Shown here one piece after another: positions 57,199 through 64,000 of a stretch of DNA of 64,000 nucleotides (the stretch's first letter is position 1; each line of letters opens with the position of its first letter). The position numbers were made by a program, and so were the translations under genes. The stretch covers positions 27,791 through 91,790 of the forward strand of contig NZ_JBLWFT010000012.1 in NCBI RefSeq assembly GCF_048323695.1, in the 5' to 3' direction. The notes beneath the pieces were generated by a model. The model was not told where the DNA came from, did not search any database, and saw only the letters and a list, made by a program, of their open reading frames with translations. Source of the DNA: Aquisalimonas sp007126095. GTDB lineage: Bacteria; Pseudomonadota; Gammaproteobacteria; Nitrococcales; Aquisalimonadaceae.

Positions 57199-58170
57199 TC
57201 AGGCTTCAAGGTACTGGATGCTGAACCAGCCATGGGTGTCCAGCCATGTGGCGCCGACGCGAAGCCCGGCCTCCGCCGCCAGGGCGTCGATGCCCGACTG
57301 CGAGTACTTGTAGCTGAACTCGGTGATGATGAAATCGTCCGCCTCGAACCAAAAGGTGCTGCCGCCCACCTCGATGGATTGCCGGTGGCGGCTGACCAGG
57401 TGCATCTCGATCCGGCTCTCCGGCGCGTTCCATACCGCGCGATGACCGAAACCGTCCGCGTCCAGCACGGCCCCGAGTTCCTGCTGCATGCGCGTGAGCA
57501 GGTTGCGATTGAATGCGGCGGTGACGCCGGCCGCGTCGTTGTAGGCGGCCTCCAGAACGCCGGCGTCTTTGTGCAGGTCCACGCCCAGAACAATGGCACC
57601 ACCGGCACCGACGAGCTTACGGAACTGCGCCAGCAGCGCCGCCGCGTCTTCCGGCGGGAAGTTGCCGATGGTCGAGCCGGGGAAAAAGATGGCGCGGCGG
57701 GCGACCGGTGCGCCCACCGCGGGGATTGTGAAGCCCGCGGTGAAGTCCGCGCAGACCGGGATGATCTCGACATTCGGAAACTGCTGCCGCAGCGGCGTGA
57801 GACTGCTCAGCATGTGCTCGCCCGAAATCTCCACCGGGACGTAGGCCACGGGGTGGTGCAGGCTTTTCAGCAGCAGGCTGACCTTCGCGCTGCTGCCACT
57901 GCCGGGCTCCACCAGAACGATCCGCTCGCCAAGCCGTTTGCCGATATCGCCAGCGCTCTGTTCAAGGATCTGCATTTCCGTCCGGGTCGGGTAGTACTCC
58001 GGAAGTTCGCAGATGCGATCGAACAGGCGGGATCCCGTGTCGTCGTAGAAATACTTCGGCGGTATCAGGGGCTGGGGCTGAGCCAGTCCGGCGAGCACGT
58101 CCGCCATGAACTCCCCCGCGGCGTCGTCACTCCGGTGGTCGTGGGCGAGATGGTTCGCTCCCGGTGTCAT
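57199..58170 (-). CDS. egtD: L-histidine N(alpha)-methyltransferase
   Basis: 323 residues from MTPGANHLAHDHRSD, with an AGGGAGA site before it; an ATG eight codons upstream (58194) has none. EgtD trimethylates histidine to hercynine with SAM. LIPPKYFYDDTGSRLFDRIC and LPEYYPTRTEMQIL are the substrate-side signatures, LVEPGSGSSAKVSLLL the SAM loop, and FFPGSTIGNFPPEDA the next motif. The length agrees with mycobacterial EgtD (about 321). It follows egtB in the same direction. Confidence 0.96.
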   Translation of the reverse strand: MTPGANHLAHDHRSDDAAGEFMADVLAGLAQPQPLIPPKYFYDDTGSRLFDRICELPEYYPTRTEMQILEQSAGDIGKRLGERIVLVEPGSGSSAKVSLLLKSLHHPVAYVPVEISGEHMLSSLTPLRQQFPNVEIIPVCADFTAGFTIPAVGAPVARRAIFFPGSTIGNFPPEDAAALLAQFRKLVGAGGAIVLGVDLHKDAGVLEAAYNDAAGVTAAFNRNLLTRMQQELGAVLDADGFGHRAVWNAPESRIEMHLVSRHRQSIEVGGSTFWFEADDFIITEFSYKYSQSGIDALAAEAGLRVGATWLDTHGWFSIQYLEA

Positions 58171-58225
58171 TGCGGTCTCCCTGACGGCAGGCATGCACGG
58201 TGGTCGTACTGCCGTCCATTGATGA

Positions 58226-59434
58226 TCATTGGGTCAGGTCCCAGGCCAGCCTGAGGCCGGCTTGCTGGTGCCGGACGTGGGGTTCGAAGAAGTTCCGGAA
58301 ACTCGGGCGCTTCAGTCCCGGTTCGGTGAAGCGGCTGCCGCCGCGGAGCACGAAATGCCGGCCATCGAACCAGGGCATGGAATAGCCGTCGTAGGGAAAC
58401 GGCTGAAACCCCGGGTAGGGTGCCAGGGCGTTGCCGCACCATTCCCAGACGGTCCCGGCGCCGTGCAGGTGGCCCTCGACCGCCGCCGCTTCCCACTCGA
58501 ACTCATGGGGCAGGCGCGCCCCCGCCCAGCGCGCGAACGCCAGCGCTTCATGGTGATTGACGCCGCTCACTGGAGCGGACGGCTCCAGGGCGTCGCGGCC
58601 ACGGGGGCCGTTCCAGAGATAGTGGCCTGGCTCGACCTCGTGCCAGGTCCAGGGCTGCCGGGCGGCGGAGGCCCGACGCCAGGCATCACCTGTTTGCGTC
58701 CAGTAATCCGGGGTGTGGTAGCCGCCGTCCACCATGAACGCCAGCCATTCCGCGTTGCTGACCGGATTCCGCCCCAGCCGTGCGCCGTCGAGCGGAACGG
58801 TGTGCGCCGGTCTTTCATTGTCGTAACCGCGCACGTGGTCGGTGCCGATGGTGTAGACGCCGGCTGCCACCGTCACCGTCTCCCGGGCGGGAGCGCACGG
58901 GTTCAGCCGCTCGAGCGGGGCGGACGCCACCTCGCTGTCGTCCCGGGATGCGGTAATGGCGCTGAGGCAGTAGGCCAGCGTCTCGTGATGCTGGGCGTAG
59001 TGCTGTTCGAGGAAATGGGCCAGGTAGTCATCGCGCATCAGCGGGTGGCTGGCCAGTGGCTCGGGCGGTTCTGCCAGCAGGGCGCGGGTGCGTTCGTGGG
59101 TGGCCGTCGTCCAGGCGGCGAGGGCCTCGCGTTCCGGCAGCCGCGCCGAGCGCCCCCGCTTGTCGCTGAACTCAGGGAAATAAAGGGCGTGGATGGAGGC
59201 GTCCGCCGGCTCCCCGAGAATCCGTTCGCCGATCCAGTGCTGCTCCACCAGTGCACAATGCCCCAGATGCCAGCCGACAGGACTCAGGTCCGGATGGTGC
59301 TGCCCGAAGAGGTGGGGCTCTGGCAGGTCCGCTGCCAGCTGTTGCCCGGCCGCATGGTGTTGCGCAAGTGTCTCCAGGGGCGACGCCTCCGGCCCGCTGA
59401 CAGGAGTCTGATCAAAGGGGGGCTGTCTGGGCAT
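58226..59434 (-). CDS. egtB: ergothioneine biosynthesis sulfoxide synthase
   Basis: 402 residues. EgtB is a non-haem iron enzyme that joins hercynine to the cysteine sulfur of gamma-glutamylcysteine (or cysteine) with O2. The DinB-like N half holds the iron-binding HLGH (VGWHLGHCALVEQHW) and a His pair in EQHYAQHHETLAY. The C half is a formylglycine-generating-type lectin fold with SNAEWLAFMVDGGY, RLPHEFEWEAAA, TVWEWCGN and FVLRGGSRF. It overlaps egtC by 23 bases, supporting one transcript. Confidence 0.95.
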   Translation of the reverse strand: MPRQPPFDQTPVSGPEASPLETLAQHHAAGQQLAADLPEPHLFGQHHPDLSPVGWHLGHCALVEQHWIGERILGEPADASIHALYFPEFSDKRGRSARLPEREALAAWTTATHERTRALLAEPPEPLASHPLMRDDYLAHFLEQHYAQHHETLAYCLSAITASRDDSEVASAPLERLNPCAPARETVTVAAGVYTIGTDHVRGYDNERPAHTVPLDGARLGRNPVSNAEWLAFMVDGGYHTPDYWTQTGDAWRRASAARQPWTWHEVEPGHYLWNGPRGRDALEPSAPVSGVNHHEALAFARWAGARLPHEFEWEAAAVEGHLHGAGTVWEWCGNALAPYPGFQPFPYDGYSMPWFDGRHFVLRGGSRFTEPGLKRPSFRNFFEPHVRHQQAGLRLAWDLTQ

Positions 59435-60194
59435 GGCTGCCGGGCTCCAGAATTACCAGATGATGAGCGGGAACGGCGTTCCACTCGGCGTGGTCGTCCA
59501 GGGGTTCCGACGCCGCCAGCTGACCGCCGGAAAAACCGGGGTGACCGGTGTGGGTGTACAGACTCGGACAGTCCAGACCGTGCGAGTGGCGGACCACGAT
59601 CAGCCGTGGGCCCTGGGCGATGAGCAGATTCAGTAGCGCGGGGCGGCCGGCCTGCGACAACCGCTCCCGCAACTCGCTCATGGTGGCCCGGATCGCCCCC
59701 GGCAGATCGCCATCGGTCGCGCGCAGGTGTTCGCGCAGCAGGGCGAACAGATACTCGGAGTCGGTGGTGCCGTTGATGTCTGCATCCAACTCCGGACTGA
59801 GTCGGGCGCGCAGGTGCGGCCGGATGTCTCGCGCAAAGGCCTCTATGAAGCCGTTATGCAGGAACAGCAGGCCGTCACCCTGGAACGGCTGGGTGTTGGC
59901 GTGGCTGTGGGAGAGCGGGTCGGTTGCGCTGCGCACATTGGCGATCCACATCGGGCGCTCCAGAGAGCGTCCCAGCGCGTCCAGATTGGGGTCGGCCCAG
60001 GCCGGGAGCGGTGAACGGTACACGGCAGGCTCGCCATGGTCGTCGTACCAGCCGAAGCCGATGCCGTCCGCATTGACCGTTGCCGACAGGGTCTCCCGTG
60101 GTGCATGTGCCTGCACCACCAGGCTGTGCGGCGCATCCAGAAGGAACGCCCGCAACCGCAGTGCCGGACCTGTATACGCTGCCATTCTGCACAT
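59412..60194 (-). CDS. egtC: gamma-glutamyl-hercynylcysteine sulfoxide hydrolase, class II amidotransferase
   Basis: 260 residues beginning MCRMAAYTGP, so Cys2 becomes the N-terminal nucleophile after Met removal. SHANTQPFQGDGLLFLHNGF and NGTTDSEYLFALL are typical of the Gn-AT II domain. In the mycobacterial pathway EgtC removes the gamma-glutamyl group after EgtB. Its presence suggests that EgtB here uses gamma-glutamylcysteine. The start is set by the Cys; longer forms are rejected. It heads the run egtC-egtB-egtD-DUF429. Confidence 0.88.
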   Translation of the reverse strand: MCRMAAYTGPALRLRAFLLDAPHSLVVQAHAPRETLSATVNADGIGFGWYDDHGEPAVYRSPLPAWADPNLDALGRSLERPMWIANVRSATDPLSHSHANTQPFQGDGLLFLHNGFIEAFARDIRPHLRARLSPELDADINGTTDSEYLFALLREHLRATDGDLPGAIRATMSELRERLSQAGRPALLNLLIAQGPRLIVVRHSHGLDCPSLYTHTGHPGFSGGQLAASEPLDDHAEWNAVPAHHLVILEPGSHAQTAPL

Positions 60195-60385
60195 GCTCGA
60201 GATCCTTGAGTCCGCAAGTCCGGCGAGCATTCAGTCTGCCCGCAAGGGAGCGGCTCGCCTACTGTCTCCAAAAATAGTAGACGAAATCGATGCAATAACG
60301 ATACAGGAATTTTATCTCTCTTGTGTGTGGTCAGATGGTCAACCTGAGAGAGGCCCGGCGGCGGCGCAACGCGTTGTCGTCTGCG

Positions 60386-61042
60386 TCAGCTGTCTTCGGC
60401 GGTGGTGGCCGGAGCGGCGTCGTACGGGTCGATCACACCGGCCACTATGCAGAGCTGAACCAGCTCCGCCAGGTTGTTCACCTGCAGCCGCTGGAAGACA
60501 CGGCTGCGATACAGCTCCGCCGTGCGGGCGCCGATGTCCAGCTCGGCGGCGATCTCCCGGGCGCGCAGGCCGCGTGCGAGCGGTTCCACCAGGTCACGTT
60601 CCCGCGGGGTCAGGGCCTGGAAGCGCTCGGCGACGGCGCGCTCCAGGGCCCGCCGCTCGTGAACACGGCGGTCCTGCTCCAGGGCCTGCTGCACCACGTC
60701 CAGCAGCTCCTGCTCGTTGAACGGCTTCTCGATGAAATCCGTGGCGCCGCCGCGGAAGGCGCGCTTGACCATGGGCACGTCGGCGTGGCCGCTGATGAGG
60801 ATGACCGGCAGCGGGCACTGTTGCTCGCGCAGGGCCTGCTGGACGTTGAGCCCGCCCATGCCGGGCATGCGGACGTCCAGCAGGATGCAGCCGAGCATGT
60901 CCGGGTGGACGGCCTCCAGGAACCGGGCGCCGTCGGCGAAGGTCCGGCACTGGATATCCATGGATTCCAGCAGCCAGGCCGTCGATTCCAGCATGCCGGT
61001 GTCGTCGTCGATGACATACACCACCGGTTGATACTCGGTCAT
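60386..61042 (-). CDS. FixJ/NarL-type response regulator
   Basis: 218 residues from MTEYQPVVYVIDDDTGM. The receiver domain has Asp12-14, the phosphoacceptor Asp56 in CILLDVRMPGMGG, ISGHAD and the Lys in DFIEKPFNEQE. The LuxR-type helix-turn-helix spans about residues 150-205 (ALTPRERDLVEPLARGLRAR, EIAAELDIGARTAELYRSRV). This layout matches FixJ/TodT-like transcription activators. Its start lies 5 bases after the stop of the kinase gene, so the two are co-transcribed and form a two-component pair. Confidence 0.94.
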   Translation of the reverse strand: MTEYQPVVYVIDDDTGMLESTAWLLESMDIQCRTFADGARFLEAVHPDMLGCILLDVRMPGMGGLNVQQALREQQCPLPVILISGHADVPMVKRAFRGGATDFIEKPFNEQELLDVVQQALEQDRRVHERRALERAVAERFQALTPRERDLVEPLARGLRAREIAAELDIGARTAELYRSRVFQRLQVNNLAELVQLCIVAGVIDPYDAAPATTAEDS

Positions 61043-61047
61043 CGCGT

Positions 61048-63348
61048 TCACGCCTCTCTCCCCCGCGTCCACACAGCGAGTGTGACATTGAACACCATGC
61101 CGCCGTCCGCGTCTGCCTCTCCACTGAGCGTGCCGCCGAGCTGCTCCACGATGGAGCGGCTGATGGTCAGCCCGAGACCCACGCCCTCGGGTTTGCTGGA
61201 CCGGAACGGCTCGAACAGGTTCTCCACCGCCTGTTCGTCGAGCCCCGGGCCGTTGTCGCGCACGTGGATGATGACCGTGTCTGCGCCATCGTCGTGGCTT
61301 GCGTCGATCCACACGTGCGGGGCGGTGTCGTCGCCGCGGTCGCGGCTGGCCTCGATGGCGTTGCGGATCAGGTTCACCAGCACCTGTTCGAGGAGTACCT
61401 GGTCAGCCACCACCGGGGGGAGGTGCGCGGGTGGGCTCCATTCGAGGTGAACCCCGCCCCGCCGCGCTTCCCAGGCCACCATGTCCATCACCGAGCGGAT
61501 GGCCGGCTCTACCGCGACGGCGGTGATCTGGCGACGGTCCTTGCGGATGAAGGCGCGCAGGCGCTGAATGACCTGAGCGGCGTGCTGAGCCCGGTCATCG
61601 ATGCGTTTGAGGCCGTCCTGAAGGTGGTCACGATCGGGGGTGTCCGCCCGGTCCAGGTGGTTTCTGCAGGCGCGGGCGTAGTTCATGATCGACGCCAGCG
61701 GTTGATTCATCTCGTGGGCGATACCGGATGCCAGCTCGCCCATGGTGCTGAGCCTGGCGGCGTGGGCCAGCTCATCCTGGTGTTCGCGGGCCTGGGCCTC
61801 GCGCATCTCGCGGTCGGACATGTCCCGGGCGATCACGGAGACGTACTGCAGGGCGTCATCATCGCCGGGGTGGGACATGACCACCATGGAGACCGGGAAC
61901 GACGCGTCGGGCCCGCAACCGGCCAGCCGCAGGTCGCCACGCCAGACGCCCTCTTGCAGGGCCGTGGGCAGTGCGTCGCGGATGAACGCCTGCCGCGAGT
62001 TCTCGGCCACCAGATCGGCCACTTCGATGGTGGTGTGCAGCGGATGCTGTAGCCCCAGGTAATCACCGGCGGCGCGGTTGAAGTGTAGCACCGAGCCCTG
62101 GGCATCGGAGAACAGCACCAGATCCGTGGTGGCGGCGACGATTGCGGCGAGTCGCCGGGTCTCTTCTTCCGCGCGATGGCGTTTGGTCACGTCCCGGGAG
62201 ATACAGACCCATTCGGCGATTTCGCCGCTGTAGGTATCGCGGATGGCGCGCATGGCGATCTCGAACCAGCGGTAACCGCCCTGGGCGTCACGCAGGCGGC
62301 AGGTCATGGTGTGAAAGCCGCGCTCGATCAGCGCCGCCTTGGCGTCGGCATCCTGCTGTTCCCGCTCCGCCGGCGCCATCAGATTGCTGAGGGCGGTGCC
62401 CTCCAGTTCCCCGGGCATGCGCCCAAGCAGCTGCAGCGATGCGGGCGAGGCGTAAAGGAACGTGCCGGCGCGGTCATGTCTCGAGATGAGGTCCGTGGTG
62501 TTCTCGGTGATCAGCCGGTGGATGCGGTCCACCCGGCTGGACCAGCGCGACGCGCGCCGCTGCTCGGTGGCGTCCCGGGCCCGCAGGGCGAGCCGTTGCC
62601 CGTCGGCGACGGGGATGTAGGTCCACAGAAGGATGCGGTCCGCCACATCGGTTTCCACCTCGGCGATGGGTCGGACGCCCCGGATCGCTGAGCGGAACAG
62701 GGCCTCATGATTGGCAGGGAGCAGGCCGTGTGCGCCGGGCAGGGCGAGCTGTGACGCAAGCGCGCTGGCCGCCGGGTTCTCCAGTACCAGGTCACCGTGG
62801 CTGTTGAACAGCAGGCTCGGGCAGGGATCTCGCCACAGCAGGGGCGCTTCCGGCAGCGTCGGGGTATCCCCGGGATCGTTGCTGATGTGCTGCAGCAGCC
62901 CGGCCAGTATCACGGTCGCCGCCAGGGCGTCGGGGCCTGCGGGCTCCATGAGGGCGAACAGCGCGTCGCCGCCGTCGGGGAGCCCGGCGCGTATCAGTTG
63001 CCACTCCGTGCCCGGGGCCGCCGCCCGGAGCCGGGTGAGTACCGGCGTGTCCGGGCAATGGCCGGTAGCGGTTCCGAGGGCCGTGGGTGTACACGCCGTG
63101 AGGCGGGTCGAGAGGCCCTGGTCGCTGCCCTTGCTGAAATGCCTGGTCTGCCCGTGCTGCAGTCGGCGCATCCCGGCGACCGGCTGCAGGAAATCGCCGT
63201 CCGGCGGGCGGAGGAACGCGGCGTACGCCTGGTCGGGACACAACGCTTCAAGCAGTCCGATCATGGCCAGGACGCGTGTTCGCTGGTCCGGGGCCAGCGC
63301 TGCCGCCCCGGCAGCGCTGGCGAGGGCGTTCGGGATGCTGTTCGTCAT
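61048..63348 (-). CDS. soluble multi-PAS sensor histidine kinase
   Basis: 766 residues from the ATG at 63348 (MTNSIPNALASA). A TTG at 63399 is excluded because it lies in the -35 of the gene's own promoter. No membrane helices or signal peptide are evident. PAS-like domains lie at about 175-268, 281-388 and 401-513. The HisKA box STMGELASGIAHEMNQPLAS carries His545, and the ATPase half has VLVNLIRNAIEAS (N), VRDNGPGLD (G1) and GVGLGLTISRSIVEQ (G2). It is FixL-like and probably senses a cytosolic signal. Divergence from an acyl-CoA synthetase suggests fatty acid control. Confidence 0.93.
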   Translation of the reverse strand: MTNSIPNALASAAGAAALAPDQRTRVLAMIGLLEALCPDQAYAAFLRPPDGDFLQPVAGMRRLQHGQTRHFSKGSDQGLSTRLTACTPTALGTATGHCPDTPVLTRLRAAAPGTEWQLIRAGLPDGGDALFALMEPAGPDALAATVILAGLLQHISNDPGDTPTLPEAPLLWRDPCPSLLFNSHGDLVLENPAASALASQLALPGAHGLLPANHEALFRSAIRGVRPIAEVETDVADRILLWTYIPVADGQRLALRARDATEQRRASRWSSRVDRIHRLITENTTDLISRHDRAGTFLYASPASLQLLGRMPGELEGTALSNLMAPAEREQQDADAKAALIERGFHTMTCRLRDAQGGYRWFEIAMRAIRDTYSGEIAEWVCISRDVTKRHRAEEETRRLAAIVAATTDLVLFSDAQGSVLHFNRAAGDYLGLQHPLHTTIEVADLVAENSRQAFIRDALPTALQEGVWRGDLRLAGCGPDASFPVSMVVMSHPGDDDALQYVSVIARDMSDREMREAQAREHQDELAHAARLSTMGELASGIAHEMNQPLASIMNYARACRNHLDRADTPDRDHLQDGLKRIDDRAQHAAQVIQRLRAFIRKDRRQITAVAVEPAIRSVMDMVAWEARRGGVHLEWSPPAHLPPVVADQVLLEQVLVNLIRNAIEASRDRGDDTAPHVWIDASHDDGADTVIIHVRDNGPGLDEQAVENLFEPFRSSKPEGVGLGLTISRSIVEQLGGTLSGEADADGGMVFNVTLAVWTRGREA

Positions 63349-63370
63349 GGGTATAGTATTTATACGATAG

Positions 63371-63399
63371 TTTCTAAGTGATTTTGCAATGTCTGACAA
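63371..63399 (-). promoter_or_regulatory. candidate promoter of the kinase-regulator operon
   Basis: Read on the minus strand, TTGTCA (complement of 63394-63399), a 17-bp spacer and TAGAAA (complement of 63371-63376) form a sigma-70-like promoter about 23 bases before the kinase ATG. The -35 overlaps the left inverted site at 63396-63407, which suggests autoregulation. Confidence 0.5.
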
Positions 63400-63448
63400 C
63401 TGTTGCTACGTTCTTCCACCATAAAACATCCAATCAAGCAACCGTTGT
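63396..63448. promoter_or_regulatory. two inverted ACAACNGTTGCT sites between kinase and acyl-CoA synthetase
   Basis: ACAACTGTTGCT (63396-63407) and, on the minus strand, ACAACGGTTGCT (63437-63448) are identical except for the central base. Each contains the palindrome CAAC-N-GTTG. Their centres are 42 bp apart, about four helical turns, and they face opposite ways. They flank a TAAAAC-like -10 for the synthetase. They are candidate operators for the adjacent FixJ-type regulator. Confidence 0.5.
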
Positions 63449-63462
63449 GCGGAGGAGACGCA

Positions 63463-64000
63463 ATGCACCAGCCTGCAGCATCCATCTTTGAGCAGCACCT
63501 CGGGCAGACGCCCGCCAACTATACGCCGCTGTCGCCCCTTACCTTCATCGAGCGCACCGCCAGTGTCTACCCGGAGCGCACTGCGGTGGTTCACGGCAGC
63601 ATCCGCCGCAGCTGGGCCGAGACCTACAGCCGCTGCCGGCGTCTCGCCGGTGCGCTGCACAACCGCGGCATCGGCAAGGGCGACACCGTGGCCGCCATGC
63701 TGCCCAATATCCCGGAGATGCTGGAGGCCCACTTCGGTGTGCCCATGGTCGGTGCCGTACTGAATGCGCTCAACACGCGGCTGGATGCCGACGCCATCGC
63801 CTTCATGCTCGGCCATGGTGAAGCCCGGGTCCTGATCGCCGACCGCGAGTTCGCACCGGTGATCCGCGAGGCGCTGAGCCGTGTCGATCGCGACATCCTG
63901 GTGATCGACGTGGACGACCCGGAGTACGGGGAAGGCGAGCCGCTCAGCGATCTGGACTACGAGGCGCTGCTGGCCGAGGGCGACCCGCAGTTCCAGTGGC
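63463..64000 (+). CDS. acyl-CoA synthetase (AMP-binding), N-terminal part
   Basis: 179 residues are visible before the window ends. A GGAGGAGA site precedes the ATG. The N-terminal ANL-superfamily region shows NYTPLSPLTFIERTASVYPE, RTAVVHGS, SWAETYSRCRRLAGAL, VAAMLPNIPEMLEAHFGVPM and GAVLNALNTRLDADAIAFML. This is typical of medium/long-chain fatty acyl-CoA ligases of the AlkK/FadD3 type. The catalytic adenylation motifs lie beyond the window. It is transcribed away from the kinase/regulator operon, which probably controls it. Confidence 0.9.
   Translation, partial: MHQPAASIFEQHLGQTPANYTPLSPLTFIERTASVYPERTAVVHGSIRRSWAETYSRCRRLAGALHNRGIGKGDTVAAMLPNIPEMLEAHFGVPMVGAVLNALNTRLDADAIAFMLGHGEARVLIADREFAPVIREALSRVDRDILVIDVDDPEYGEGEPLSDLDYEALLAEGDPQFQW

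Noticed and set aside
63349..63399. TTG start at 63399 for the sensor kinase
   Set aside because: The TTG overlaps the predicted -35 of the gene's own promoter. The ATG at 63348 is the better start.

Overview
The window is a GC-rich, densely packed chromosomal segment of a gammaproteobacterium. Three gene orders typical of gammaproteobacteria support this: ftsY-ftsE-ftsX-rpoH divergent from an M16 peptidase pair, rsmD and coaD; radC / coaBC-dut-algC-argB / pyrE; and asmA-mutY-yggX followed by tRNA-Phe. Acid-rich proteins, TRAP-TAXI transport and ergothioneine genes suggest a halophilic or haloalkaliphilic Ectothiorhodospiraceae-like bacterium, but that placement is inference. No prophage, plasmid backbone, CRISPR array, toxin-antitoxin pair or secondary-metabolite cluster was seen. 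Nearly everything is core metabolism or information processing.

Layout. 1-6.2 kb (minus): an MlaC-like fragment, gamma-glutamyltransferase, coaD, rsmD and two M16 peptidases. 6.3-10.5 kb (plus): ftsY, ftsE, ftsX, an unusual 8-bp tandem array framed by inverted repeats, then rpoH behind a promoter region with sigma-E-like and CIRCE-like sequences. 10.7-20.4 kb: radC, coaBC, dut, a long membrane-anchored algC, argB, a DUF4124 protein, two head-to-head alpha/beta hydrolases and pyrE. 20.5-28 kb: ppc, an isocitrate dehydrogenase fused to CBS domains, a 271-bp MITE-like element, thiolase, xthA and a glutaredoxin-like protein. 28-36.5 kb: trxB, a DUF3096 peptide, a P-type ATPase with a possible FNR-type promoter, an AmpG-like permease, a Sel1 protein and a K+ channel with RCK domains. 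36.6-42 kb: a tail-anchored response regulator, endonuclease V, an aldo/keto reductase, trmB and thiGS, then tRNA-Gly(CCC). 42.2-47.7 kb: TRAP-TAXI receptor and fused permease, a second gamma-glutamyltransferase-like enzyme and a host-attachment-family protein. 47.8-51.5 kb: asmA, mutY, yggX, tRNA-Phe. 51.7-56.3 kb: two small proteins, then an aldehyde dehydrogenase and a bifunctional beta-oxidation enzyme behind a PsrA-like operator. 56.4-64 kb: DUF429, the egtC-egtB-egtD ergothioneine operon, a soluble PAS kinase/FixJ-type regulator pair and a divergent acyl-CoA synthetase cut by the window end.

The intergenic DNA is the least ordinary part. At least three families of short palindromes are scattered between genes. 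Two of them begin with GTAG like RAYT-mobilised REP sequences and often sit as inverted pairs with the GTAG ends facing each other. The best leads for something undescribed are the rpoH control region with its adjoining repeat array, the ICDH-CBS fusion, the REC/coiled-coil/tail-anchor protein, and paired inverted sites between the kinase operon and the acyl-CoA synthetase. No clearly new multi-gene system could be demonstrated from sequence alone.
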